From Streptomyces sp. AC555_RSS877 (GTDB lineage Bacteria; Actinomycetota; Actinomycetes; Streptomycetales; Streptomycetaceae): DNA of 64,000 nt. Of this stretch, positions 30,301 to 38,241 are shown piece after piece. The notes under the pieces were generated by a model. That model ran no database searches, was not told the origin of the DNA, and was given only the letters and a program-made list of their open reading frames with translations. The position numbers and the translations under genes were made by a program. How positions within the stretch are numbered: position 1 is the stretch's first letter; the number at the start of each line of letters is the position of its first letter. The DNA is taken from contig NZ_JAGMUK010000039.1 of NCBI RefSeq assembly GCF_019049245.1, positions 1-64,000 of the forward strand. Reading direction: 5' to 3'.

Positions 30301-30796
30301 GCGACACCACGACACGCTCGGTGCCGTTGATGACGAAGGTGCCCTTGCCGGTCATGAGCGGGAAGTCGCCCATGAAGACCGTCTGGGACTTGATCTCGCC
30401 GGTCTCGTTGTTGGTGAACTCGGCGGTGACGAAGAGCGGGGCCGCGTACGTGAAGTCGCGGTCCTTGCACTCGTCGATGCTGTTCTTGGGAGGCTCGAAA
30501 CGGTGGTCGCGGAACGTCAGCGACATCGACCCGGAGAAATCCTCGATCGGAGAGATCTCCTCGAAGATCTCCTCCAGACCGGACTTGGTGGGGACGTCCT
30601 GACCGGACTCCAGAGCCGCCTCGACACGAGCCTTCCACGCGTCGTTGCCGAGCAGCCAGTCGAAGCTCTCGGTTTGCAGCGCAAGAAGGTTCGGAACCTC
30701 GAGGGGCTCCTTGATCTTTGCAAAGGAGATGCGCAGCGGGGCGGTGCTGGCGCCGTTGTTCGTATTCGCGGTCGAGGCAGTGCGCGAGGCGGCCAA
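27311..30796 (-). CDS. rpoB: RNA polymerase beta subunit
   Basis: A 1161-residue beta subunit read from a TTG at 30794-30796 ([32 protein letters not shown]), with AAGGA 7 nt upstream. The frame is open 27 codons further, but the start matches the known Streptomyces length. The rifampicin region ([39 protein letters not shown], around residues 425-455) has the usual sensitive residues, including the His in THKRR. The C-terminal clamp-interacting part contains [20 protein letters not shown]. Followed by rpoC. Confidence 0.99.
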   Translation of the reverse strand: [1161 protein letters not shown]

Positions 30797-30980
30797 GAGG
30801 GGGTCCTTCCGAGGGCTCGGACTCACTACGCGCGTACCGGTCCCTCTCCCGGACACAGAGACAGACATTTCCTTCACCGGCTCAGAGAGCCAGGTCGGAT
30901 TCTGTCTGTTGGTCGGTGCTCAAGTGAGGGTATGCCCCTGGTGACGGGCAGGAGGCAGCTAACAGGCAGCGCAAAGGGTC

Positions 30981-31009
30981 AGTGTAGCCACTTGGCACAC
31001 TGATGTCCA
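30981..31009 (-). promoter_or_regulatory. candidate rpoBC promoter
   Basis: On the minus strand TGGACA (31004-31009), a 17-bp spacer and TACACT (30981-30986), matching HrdB promoters in sequence and spacing. It predicts a leader of about 180 nt before the TTG of rpoB. The remainder of the gap 30797-31302 shows no gene; rplJL read-through is limited by the terminator at 31303-31338. Confidence 0.6.
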
Positions 31010-31302
31010 GCTCGGGTTTTTGAGACCCTCGTTGTTCTCAACACCTTCGGCAAGCCCACGTCCTCAACGCACGTTGATACTGCCCTCTTCGTCGCCGATC
31101 CATGCCTCGGATTCGGATCCTTGTGACGACGCGTCCTGAGAATTGCGCGCTGCGTGCGGTTCGTCAAGGCCCTCCTTGCCCGAACCGGATGCTGCGCTCG
31201 TCACGTGCAGCCTGCACCGGGGGCGCCCGGAGACACGACGAAGATCACCATACTCCGCACGAACGTCGGTGCAAGGCAGTCGCGCCCGGCTCCCCGGAAC
31301 GC

Positions 31303-31338
31303 CGAAGAGCGACCACCCGGATGGATGATCGCTCTTCG
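31303..31338 (-). terminator. terminator after rplL
   Basis: CGAAGAGCGA (31303-31312) pairs perfectly with TCGCTCTTCG (31329-31338) around a 16-nt loop. It lies 72 bp after the rplL stop and separates rplJL from rpoBC. Confidence 0.8.
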
Positions 31339-31409
31339 GTGCGTCAGCGTTACAGCCCTCCCAGAGGGACCGTGTCAGCTAGCAGGAGAGTCCCGTGGAC
31401 TCTCTGGGG

Positions 31410-31793
31410 TCACTTGACCTCGACGGAGGCGCCGGCGGCCTTGAGGGACTCGGCAGCCTTCTCGGCGGCCTCCTTGGCGACCTTCTCGAGGACGGGCTTC
31501 GGGGCGCCGTCCACGAGGTCCTTGGCCTCCTTGAGGCCCAGGGAGGTCAGCTCACGCACGACCTTGATGACCTGGATCTTCTTCTCGCCGGCGCCGGTGA
31601 GGACGACGTCGAACTCGTCCTGCTCCTCGGCAGCCTCGGCCGGGGCGGCCGGGCCGGCCGGGCCGGCAACGGCGACCGCGGCGGCGGCGGTGACGTCGAA
31701 CTTCTCCTCGAACGCCTTCACGAACTCGGAGAGCTCGATGAGGGTCATCTCTTCGAACTGCGCGAGCAGGTCTTCCTGGCTGAGCTTCGCCAT
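31410..31793 (-). CDS. rplL: 50S ribosomal protein L7/L12
   Basis: A 127-residue stalk protein that recruits translation GTPases. The N-terminal dimerisation domain MAKLSQEDLLAQFEEMTLIELSEFVKAFEEKF is followed by an Ala/Pro/Gly hinge and the C-terminal domain EFDVVLTGAGEKKIQVIKVVRELTSLGLKEAKDLVDGAPK. The ATG at 31791-31793 is where homology begins. It follows rplJ by 126 bp. Confidence 0.98.
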   Translation of the reverse strand: MAKLSQEDLLAQFEEMTLIELSEFVKAFEEKFDVTAAAAVAVAGPAGPAAPAEAAEEQDEFDVVLTGAGEKKIQVIKVVRELTSLGLKEAKDLVDGAPKPVLEKVAKEAAEKAAESLKAAGASVEVK

Positions 31794-31919
31794 GAGGGGC
31801 GATCCTTCCACTTTTTCGGCTGGTGCCGGGATGTACATGTATGGCGGGCGTACGTTCGGCCCGCTACGACCGCTGCTTCAGGCGGGCTGCCTCAGGCGGC
31901 GGTCATTTCGCGAGCCGAA

Positions 31920-32450
31920 TTACTCGGCACCGCCCTGCTCGTCCTGCTTGGCACGAAGAGCGTCCACGGTGCGGACGAGCTTCGACGGGAGCGCCTGGAA
32001 GACCTGAGCAGCCTGAGTCTGCTTGCCCTTGAAGGCACCCGCCAGCTTGGAGAGCAGAACCTCGCGGGACTCGAGGTCCGCAAGCTTCTTGATCTCGTCG
32101 GCGGACAGCACCTTGCCGTCAAGGACACCGCCCTTGATGACGAGGTTCGGGTTGTCCTTGGCGAAGTCACGAAGACCCTTCGCCGACTCCACCGGGTCAC
32201 CGGTGACGAAGGCGACCGCCGTCGGACCGTTGAACAGGTCGTCGAGCGTCGAGATGCCGGCCTCGTTGGCCGCAATCTTGGTCAGCGTGTTCTTCACCAC
32301 GGCGTACTGGGCGTTCTCACCGAGCGAACGACGCAGCGTCTTGAGCTGCGCCACGGTGAGACCCCGGTACTCGGTCAGCACGGCAGCATTCGAGCTGCGG
32401 AACTGCTCCGCGAGCTCGGCCACCGCGGCAGCCTTGTCGGGCCTTGCCAT
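31920..32450 (-). CDS. rplJ: 50S ribosomal protein L10
   Basis: A 176-residue L10, which anchors L7/L12 dimers to 23S rRNA. MARPDKAAAVAELAEQFRSSNAAVLTEYRGLTVAQLKTLRRSLG is the family start. The C-terminal helices carry the L12-binding segments. In many bacteria the L10-L12 complex represses its own mRNA leader. The leader here is about 230 nt from the candidate promoter, long enough for such control. Confidence 0.98.
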   Translation of the reverse strand: MARPDKAAAVAELAEQFRSSNAAVLTEYRGLTVAQLKTLRRSLGENAQYAVVKNTLTKIAANEAGISTLDDLFNGPTAVAFVTGDPVESAKGLRDFAKDNPNLVIKGGVLDGKVLSADEIKKLADLESREVLLSKLAGAFKGKQTQAAQVFQALPSKLVRTVDALRAKQDEQGGAE

Positions 32451-32687
32451 AGAGCGTCGGCCTCCTTCCGGGTGATGAGGACCGCTCAGAAGGGGCTGGG
32501 ACAAACGAAACGCCCCGGCGCAGGCGCACGGGGCGTAGCTCCACCGGACTTTCGCAGCGTGAGCAGCGAGCTCCGGGAGTACATCCACATTCACCTGCGC
32601 GGGTCGTCCGCAGTTCAGCGGATCCTTCGGTCACCGCACCCTCTTACGAGCACACGGCAACGACCAGCGGTCTTTGGCTTCTCCAGG

Positions 32688-32717
32688 AGAGTACGCGACC
32701 GGATCGCCGTCGAGCAA
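32688..32717 (-). promoter_or_regulatory. candidate rplJL promoter
   Basis: On the minus strand TTGCTC (32712-32717), an 18-bp spacer and TACTCT (32688-32693), about 240 bp before rplJ. The -35 box is only a fair match. The 320-bp gap 32451-32770 otherwise holds the rplJ leader and no gene. Confidence 0.45.
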
Positions 32718-32770
32718 ATCCGCTCGTACGGGGCTCGGCTCTCGACGCGGTCAAGGCTCAATGGCCGGGC

Positions 32771-33622
32771 TCAAGGGGCCGGGCTGTCGCCGCCCTGCTC
32801 CCCCAGCAGCTCCTTGAAGTCCTTGGTGTCGGCGGCCGGAGGCTTGCGTACGGAGACCCGCGTGCCGTAGTCGCTGTAGTAGGCGGTCTGGGTCAGCTCG
32901 CCGGTGGCCATCCGGGCCTTCTCGACCTTCTTGACCAGCAGGTCGTGGTCGCCGACCCAGATGTCGACGGTCTGCGTGGTAACGCCGGCCTGTTCGAGCT
33001 GCTTTCTCAGCTCCGCGTCGGCGACGTCACTCACCCGGACCGTGCCGGAGTAGTGCGTGGCGGCCTGTCCGCTCACCGTCTCCACGCCGACCCTGCGCAC
33101 GTCCGCGGAGTCCAGGAGCAGCTTCACCGACTGGTTCGGCGTGGTGTTGCGTATCTGGTCCGCGAAGTTCGCGCCCCCGCCGCCGAGAGTCTCGAGGTCC
33201 TCGTACACGTACTTGAGCCAGTGCTTGCCGCCGGCCTTCGCGGCGAACGCGTCGCCCATCCGCGCGTAGTAGGCGTCGGACAGATAGCGGGCCTCCATCG
33301 ACGTGATGCCGAGCCCGCGCATCGTCTCGGCCGTCGTGCCGCCGGTGTACGTGATGGTCAGGGTGCCGGTGAGCGCGCTGCCCCAGTCGAGGGCACCGTC
33401 GGACTCGATGGACAGCTGGCTGCCCATGACCGTCGTGGAGCGCACCCTGGCCGACTCGGCCCGGTCGGTGGACCGCTCGGCGGCCCGCAGGGCCGGGAGG
33501 AACTCGGAGGTCGCCCGACGGTCCTTCCCGGGCTGCTCGGAGGGCTCGGAGGACGTACACGCGGTCAGCACGGTCGCCGACGCGACCGCGAGGGCGACGC
33601 GGCGCCCCTTCGTGCACTTCAT
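32771..33622 (-). CDS. secreted lipoprotein, LppX/LprG-like
   Basis: A 283-residue protein with a lipoprotein signal: positive MKCTKGRRVA, hydrophobic core and lipobox LTAC with Cys22 as the lipidation site. The mature part has ARVRSTTVMGSQLSIESDGALDW and repeated beta-rich segments, then VSDVADAELRKQLEQAGVTTQTVDIWVGDHDLLVKKVEKARMATGELTQTAYYSDYGTRVSVRKPPAAD. That arrangement resembles the LppX/LprAFG fold used by actinobacteria for lipid or glycolipid handling. The family is inferred from pattern. It is inserted between rplKA and rplJL on the same strand. Confidence 0.8.
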   Translation of the reverse strand: MKCTKGRRVALAVASATVLTACTSSEPSEQPGKDRRATSEFLPALRAAERSTDRAESARVRSTTVMGSQLSIESDGALDWGSALTGTLTITYTGGTTAETMRGLGITSMEARYLSDAYYARMGDAFAAKAGGKHWLKYVYEDLETLGGGGANFADQIRNTTPNQSVKLLLDSADVRRVGVETVSGQAATHYSGTVRVSDVADAELRKQLEQAGVTTQTVDIWVGDHDLLVKKVEKARMATGELTQTAYYSDYGTRVSVRKPPAADTKDFKELLGEQGGDSPAP

Positions 33623-33685
33623 ACGTCCCCCTGTGCCATTGCCGTGTCCGCACGCTAACCCAGGACACGACCCCCGGACACAGGA

Positions 33686-33718
33686 AAGGGCCCCGCACCG
33701 TGCAGGTGCGGGGCCCTT
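33686..33718 (-). terminator. terminator after rplA
   Basis: AAGGGCCCCGCACC (33686-33699) pairs with GGTGCGGGGCCCTT (33705-33718) around a 5-nt loop. It starts 24 bp after the rplA stop and is the end of the rplKA unit. Confidence 0.9.
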
Positions 33719-33742
33719 CGCCGACAGGGCGAGTCGTCAGAC

Positions 33743-34468
33743 TCAGACCGACGCCGGGTCCTCCTCGACGAGGAGGTTGCGGGTGCGGTTCGGGTCGAGC
33801 GGAATGCCGGGGCCGATCGTGGTGCTCAGCGCGGCCTTCTTGATGTAGCGGCCCTTGGCGGCGGACGGCTTCAGACGAAGGATCTCGTCCAGGGCCGCGC
33901 CGTAGTTCTCCACCAGCTTGGTGTCGTCGAACGACACCTTGCCGATGATGAAGTGCAGGTTCGAGTGCTTGTCGACGCGGAACTCGATCTTGCCGCCCTT
34001 GATCTCGGTGACGGCCTTGACCACGTCCGGCGTGACGGTGCCGGTCTTGGGGTTCGGCATGAGACCACGGGGACCGAGCACGCGGCCCAGGCGGCCGACC
34101 TTGCCCATGAGGTCAGGGGTGGCGACGACGGCGTCGAAGTCCAGACGGCCCTTCGACACCTCGTCGATGAGCTCGTCGGCGCCGACGATGTCGGCGCCCG
34201 CGGCACGAGCGGCCTCGGCACGGTCACCGGTCGCGAAGACCAGGACCCGGGCGGTCTTACCGGTGCCGTGCGGGAGGTTCACGGTGCCACGGACCATCTG
34301 GTCGGCCTTGCGCGGGTCGACACCCAGGCGGAAGGCGACCTCGACGGTGCCGTCGAACTTGCTGGTGGAGGTCTCCTTGGCGAGACGGACGGCCTCGAGC
34401 GGGGCGTAGAACTTGTCCCGGTCGATCTTGGCGTCCGCAGCGCGGAGAGACTTGCTGCGCTTGCTCAC
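33743..34468 (-). CDS. rplA: 50S ribosomal protein L1
   Basis: A 241-residue L1, forming the mobile stalk that releases E-site tRNA and in E. coli repressing rplKA translation. MSKRSKSLRAADAKIDRDKFYAPLEAVRLAKETSTSKFDGTVEVAFRLGVDPRKADQMVRGTVNLPHGTGK and DLMGKVGRLGRVLGPRGLMPNPKTGTVTPD are family signatures. It lies 76 bp after rplK. Confidence 0.98.
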   Translation of the reverse strand: MSKRSKSLRAADAKIDRDKFYAPLEAVRLAKETSTSKFDGTVEVAFRLGVDPRKADQMVRGTVNLPHGTGKTARVLVFATGDRAEAARAAGADIVGADELIDEVSKGRLDFDAVVATPDLMGKVGRLGRVLGPRGLMPNPKTGTVTPDVVKAVTEIKGGKIEFRVDKHSNLHFIIGKVSFDDTKLVENYGAALDEILRLKPSAAKGRYIKKAALSTTIGPGIPLDPNRTRNLLVEEDPASV

Positions 34469-34544
34469 TACTGCTCCTGAGGGTTCTTGAGGAGTCGTGG
34501 TGCGGGCCGAGCAGGCCCTGCCACTACTGCTGGGAGGTTGGGGC

Positions 34545-34979
34545 TCAGCCCTCGACCGTGACGCCCATGGAACGCGCGGTACCGGCGATGATCTTCGCGG
34601 CGGCGTCCAGGTCGTTGGCGTTGAGGTCGGGGAGCTTGGTCGTGGCGATCTCGCGGACCTGCGCCTGGGTGATCTTGGCGACCTTGGTCTTGTGCGGCTC
34701 GCCGGAGCCCTTCTCGATGCCCGCGGCCTTGAGAATCATCTTGGCGGCCGGCGGCGTCTTGGTGATGAAGGTGAAGGAACGGTCCTCGTAGACCGTGATC
34801 TCCACCGGGATCACCCAGCCACGCTGCGACTCGGTCGCGGCGTTGTACGCCTTGCAGAACTCCATGATGTTGACGCCGTGCTGACCCAGCGCGGGGCCGA
34901 CCGGCGGAGCCGGGTTGGCGGCACCGGCCTGGATCTGGAGCTTGATGAGCCCCGTGACCTTCTTCTTCTTGGGAGGCAT
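34545..34979 (-). CDS. rplK: 50S ribosomal protein L11
   Basis: A 144-residue L11 at the GTPase-associated centre, needed in streptomycetes for RelA activation and thiostrepton binding. MPPKKKKVTGLIKLQIQAGAANPAPPVGPALGQHGVNIMEFCKAYNAAT includes the Pro-rich thiostrepton-contact region, wild type in appearance. The overlapping longer open frame in another phase is a shadow. First gene of rplKA. Confidence 0.98.
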   Translation of the reverse strand: MPPKKKKVTGLIKLQIQAGAANPAPPVGPALGQHGVNIMEFCKAYNAATESQRGWVIPVEITVYEDRSFTFITKTPPAAKMILKAAGIEKGSGEPHKTKVAKITQAQVREIATTKLPDLNANDLDAAAKIIAGTARSMGVTVEG

Positions 34980-35050
34980 TGCTCTCCGGGTCCTTTCGAT
35001 TCGGGTCTACCCCCACCCGGGTCGCGTCCCAGATGAAGGCATACCGCACA

Positions 35051-35078
35051 ACGATAACGGGTATAGATGTGCGGCCAA
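35051..35078 (-). promoter_or_regulatory. candidate rplKA promoter
   Basis: On the minus strand TTGGCC (35073-35078), a 16-bp spacer and TATCGT (35051-35056). It stands directly after the nusG terminator and about 75 bp before rplK, a sensible place for a separate rplKA start. Confidence 0.45.
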
Positions 35079-35081
35079 AAA

Positions 35082-35127
35082 CCGAGCAGGTCAGACGGGC
35101 TTTTGACAGCCCTTCTGACCTGCTCGG
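35082..35127 (-). terminator. terminator after nusG
   Basis: CCGAGCAGGTCAGA (35082-35095) pairs perfectly with TCTGACCTGCTCGG (35114-35127), extended by GGGC/GCCC after a mismatch. It lies 34 bp after the nusG stop and would separate secE-nusG from rplKA. Confidence 0.85.
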
Positions 35128-35160
35128 ACGCGGTGGGTCCAGAACGGAACCAGTGGAGAA

Positions 35161-36057
35161 CTAGTTCTTCTGGATCTGGTCGAACGACAGCTCGACCGGC
35201 GTCTCGCGGCCGAAGATCTCGACGAGACCCTTGACCTTCTTCGAGTCGGGGTTGATCTCGTTGATGGTCGCCTGCAGCGTGGCGAACGGGCCGTCGGTGA
35301 CGGTGACCGAGTCGCCGACCTCGAAGTCCAGCACCTGGACCTCGACCTTGCGCTGCGGAGCGGGCTTGCCCTCGGCCTCGGCGGCCTCGCGGGCGGCCTT
35401 CTCCTCGGCCTCCGGGGCGAGCATCTTGACGATCTCGTCCAGGGTCAGCGGGTACGGGTCGTAGGCGTTGCCCACGAAGCCGGTGACGCCGGGGGTGTTG
35501 CGGACGACACCCCAGGACTCGTTCGTCAGGTCCATGCGCACCAGGACGTAGCCGGGGAGCTTGTTCTGACGGACGGTCTTGCGCTCGCCGTTCTTGATCT
35601 GCGCGACTTCTTCCTGGGGCACCTCGGCCTGGAAGATGAAGTCCTCGACGTTCAGCGAGACGGCACGCTGCTCGAGGTTGGTCTTCACGCGGTTCTCGTA
35701 ACCGGCGTACGTGTGGATGACGTACCACTCGCCGGGGAGGGTGCGCAGTTCCTCGCGCAGGGCGGCGACGGGGTCGACCGGCTCGGCCGGCTCCTCCTCG
35801 ACGTCCTCTTCCTCTTCCGCGACGGCCTCGTCCTCGGCGTCCTCGGCGGACTCGTCCTCGACTGACTCGGCAGCCTCGGCGGTCTCGTCCTCAGCGGAAT
35901 CGTCCTCGACGTTTACGGCGGCTTCCTCGGCGGGCTCACCCAGTTCGGCTTCCGCAGCCTCGAGCTCGTCTGCCTCGTCCGCGCCCTCGACGATGTCGAG
36001 TTCGTCATCCACGGACTGGTCCGGCTCGACGGCCTCGTTCAGGTTCGGGTCAGACAC
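35161..36057 (-). CDS. nusG: transcription elongation/antitermination factor NusG
   Basis: A 298-residue protein from GTG (36055-36057), with GGAAGAAG about 8 nt before it. Residues 1 to about 103 are an acidic Glu/Asp/Ala tract, then comes the NGN domain (GEWYVIHTYAGYENRVKTNLEQRA...LVRMDLTNESWGVVRNTPGVTGFVG). A charged insertion of about 35 residues with AEEKAAREAAEAEGKP follows, and the KOW domain (FEVGDSVTVTDGPFATLQATINEIN) ends the protein. The acidic extension and the NGN-KOW insertion are typical of actinobacteria. NusG links RNA polymerase to S10 and Rho. It follows secE in the usual order. Confidence 0.97.
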   Translation of the reverse strand: MSDPNLNEAVEPDQSVDDELDIVEGADEADELEAAEAELGEPAEEAAVNVEDDSAEDETAEAAESVEDESAEDAEDEAVAEEEEDVEEEPAEPVDPVAALREELRTLPGEWYVIHTYAGYENRVKTNLEQRAVSLNVEDFIFQAEVPQEEVAQIKNGERKTVRQNKLPGYVLVRMDLTNESWGVVRNTPGVTGFVGNAYDPYPLTLDEIVKMLAPEAEEKAAREAAEAEGKPAPQRKVEVQVLDFEVGDSVTVTDGPFATLQATINEINPDSKKVKGLVEIFGRETPVELSFDQIQKN

Positions 36058-36134
36058 GGTGGCTGCTTCTTCCTGGATACATGGGGGTGGAACACGCGAA
36101 AGGGGCGCCGGTGACGGCGCCCTTCGCTCTTGGC

Positions 36135-36422
36135 TCAGCCAAAGACGTACTTGGCGGCGTTGTCGAGTCCATAGTCGATCAGGGTGACCAAGCCGATCAT
36201 AATAACGACGAAGACGATCACAACGGTCGTGTACGTCGTCAGCTGGTTGCGCGTAGGCCATACGACCTTGCGAAGCTCAGCGACAATCTGGCGGTAGAAG
36301 AGAGCGAGACGCTTCAGCGGGCCCTTCTTGGCACGCTTTCCGCCCTTACGAGTCTTCTTCTGGGACTCCGGCGCCTCGTCCTGGGCATCAGGCATGTCGA
36401 TGGAGCCCACGGCGTCCGTCAC
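36135..36422 (-). CDS. secE: preprotein translocase subunit SecE
   Basis: A 95-residue single-span SecE that clamps the SecY halves. The first 35 residues are charged and cytoplasmic. RLALFYRQIVAELRKVVWPTRNQLTTYTTVVIVFVVIMIGLVTLIDYGLDNA holds the amphipathic helix with the conserved VVWPTR motif and the transmembrane helix. It lies 78 bp before nusG and 108 bp after tRNA-Trp on the same strand, probably co-transcribed with both. Confidence 0.97.
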   Translation of the reverse strand: MTDAVGSIDMPDAQDEAPESQKKTRKGGKRAKKGPLKRLALFYRQIVAELRKVVWPTRNQLTTYTTVVIVFVVIMIGLVTLIDYGLDNAAKYVFG

Positions 36423-36530
36423 TCGTCCTCACCTGATTCCGGGTCGTGGCCGTGCCGCGCCCGGTCTGAGCCGCACGGCGGTGCATTGCTGTACGTACAT
36501 GCGCACACATCCTGGCGAAGGAGTGTGTAG

Positions 36531-36603
36531 CAGGGCCGGAGGGACTTGAACCCCCAACCGCTGGTTTTGGAGACCAGTGCTCTACCAATTGAGCTACGAC
36601 CCT
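36531..36603 (-). tRNA. tRNA-Trp (anticodon CCA)
   Basis: A 73-nt cloverleaf on the minus strand. The acceptor stem AGGGTCG pairs with CGGCCCT (one G-T pair). The anticodon loop is CTCCAAA between CTGGT/ACCAG, and the T-arm has GGTTCAAGTCC. Discriminator G; the CCA end is not encoded. It lies upstream of secE, as in other actinobacteria. Confidence 0.97.
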
Positions 36604-36889
36604 TTGCGTGTTCCCCAACAACGTACCGCATCCGACCGAGTGCTCGGTGTGCACCGGTTGAGCGCAGGCTGCTGAGGGCCAACGAGGTGAGAGTGTACGT
36701 GTTCTGTGCGTCCTCGTCGAACAGAAAGCGCCCGTAAGAGCCCTGCCGCGGGAAGAACGGCGGAAGATCGACTGAAGATCGCCCTGGCCGTGGCGGGGAT
36801 CAGGATGGGTGTCCAGGGGTTTGCCCGCACATGTTCAGTCTGTGAAACCCGCGTGCCGGGGTCGTTTCCGGTCTGAAACGATGGGCCCC

Positions 36890-38116
36890 ATGAGCCCTGC
36901 AACCCCTCCCACCGAGCGCCGGGTCTCCGCCCGAGTCGGCGCGATCTCCGAGTCCGCCACTCTCGCCGTGGACGCCAAGGCCAAGGCCCTGAAGGCGGCC
37001 GGTCGGCCGGTGATCGGCTTCGGCGCCGGTGAGCCCGACTTCCCGACCCCGGACTACATCGTCGAGGCGGCCGTCGAGGCCTGCAAGAACCCCAAGTACC
37101 ACCGCTACACGCCGGCCGGTGGTCTTCCCGAGCTGAAGGCCGCGATCGCCGCGAAGACGCTGCGCGACTCGAACTACGAGGTCGACCCGGCGCAGATCCT
37201 CGTCACCAACGGCGGAAAGCAGGCCATCTACGAAGCCTTCGCCGCGATCCTCGACCCGGGCGACGAGGTCATCGTCCCGGCGCCGTACTGGACGACGTAC
37301 CCGGAGTCGATCCGGTTGGCCGGCGGTGTCCCCGTCGACGTCGTCGCGGACGAGACGACCGGCTACCGCGTCAGCGTGGAGCAGCTGGAGGCCGCCCGCA
37401 CGGACAGGACGAAGGTCGTCCTCTTCGTGTCCCCCTCCAACCCGACCGGCGCGGTCTACAGCGCCGAGGACGCCGAGGCGATCGGCCGCTGGGCCGTCGA
37501 GCACGGCCTGTGGGTGATGACGGACGAGATCTACGAGCACCTGGTCTACGGCGACGCGAAGTTCACGTCGCTGCCCGCGATCCTGCCGGAGCTGCGGGAC
37601 AAGTGCATCGTCGTCAACGGCGTCGCCAAGACCTACGCCATGACGGGCTGGCGGGTCGGCTGGATCATCGGCCCGAAGGACGTCGTGAAGGCTGCGACGA
37701 ACCTCCAGTCGCATGCCACGTCCAACGTGTCGAACGTGGCTCAGGTGGCGGCGCTGGCTGCCGTGTCCGGCAACTTGGACGCCGTCGCGACGATGCGGGA
37801 GGCCTTCGACCGCCGTCGCAAGACCATCGTGCGGATGCTCAACGAGATCGACGGCGTCGTCTGCCCCGAGCCCGAGGGCGCCTTCTACGCGTACCCGTCG
37901 GTGAAGGGTCTGCTCGGCAAGGAGATCCGCGGCAAGCGCCCGCAGGACACGGTCGCGCTGGCCGCGCTGATCCTGGAGGAGGCCGAGGTCGCGGTCGTTC
38001 CGGGCGAGGCCTTCGGCACGCCGGGCTATCTGCGGCTGTCGTACGCCCTGGGGGACGAGGACCTCGTCGAGGGTGTCTCGCGGATCCAGAAGCTCCTGGC
38101 CGAGGCCCGGGACTGA
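36890..38116 (+). CDS. aspC: aspartate aminotransferase (pyridoxal-phosphate, class I)
   Basis: A 408-residue class I aminotransferase that interconverts aspartate/2-oxoglutarate and oxaloacetate/glutamate. The PLP lysine is Lys247 in NGVAKTYAMTGWRVG. SPSNPTG (around 181-187) and TDEIYEH (Asp212, Tyr215) are the cofactor contacts, and YLRLSYA near the end carries the substrate-carboxylate Arg. MSPATPPTERRVSARVGAISESATLAVDAKAKALK supports the ATG at 36890. An in-frame ATG three codons earlier sits right behind an inverted repeat. No clear ribosome site is visible. Divergent from tRNA-Trp/secE; ends in a long terminator. Confidence 0.93.
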   Translation: MSPATPPTERRVSARVGAISESATLAVDAKAKALKAAGRPVIGFGAGEPDFPTPDYIVEAAVEACKNPKYHRYTPAGGLPELKAAIAAKTLRDSNYEVDPAQILVTNGGKQAIYEAFAAILDPGDEVIVPAPYWTTYPESIRLAGGVPVDVVADETTGYRVSVEQLEAARTDRTKVVLFVSPSNPTGAVYSAEDAEAIGRWAVEHGLWVMTDEIYEHLVYGDAKFTSLPAILPELRDKCIVVNGVAKTYAMTGWRVGWIIGPKDVVKAATNLQSHATSNVSNVAQVAALAAVSGNLDAVATMREAFDRRRKTIVRMLNEIDGVVCPEPEGAFYAYPSVKGLLGKEIRGKRPQDTVALAALILEEAEVAVVPGEAFGTPGYLRLSYALGDEDLVEGVSRIQKLLAEARD

Positions 38117-38123
38117 GTTCCGT

Positions 38124-38167
38124 CACAGGGCGGTCACCTACGGATCTCCGTGGGTGACCGCCCTGTG
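38124..38167 (+). terminator. terminator after aspC
   Basis: CACAGGGCGGTCACC (38124-38138) pairs perfectly with GGTGACCGCCCTGTG (38153-38167), with a further ACGGA/TCCGT inner helix. It begins 7 bp after the aspC stop and is followed by TTTGTTTG. Confidence 0.92.
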
Positions 38168-38241
38168 TTTGTTTGTGCGAGCAAGACCACTAAAGGGGAA
38201 AGCGCTACCGGGACGGCAGGGACGTACGGCAGGATCCTGGA

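Noticed and set aside
27311..30796. Rifampicin-resistance type rpoB
   Set aside because: The rifampicin region has the usual sensitive residues, including the conserved His in THKRR.
27248..31003. A 1251-codon rightward open frame opposite rpoB
   Set aside because: Same reason: complete overlap with rpoB and shadow composition.
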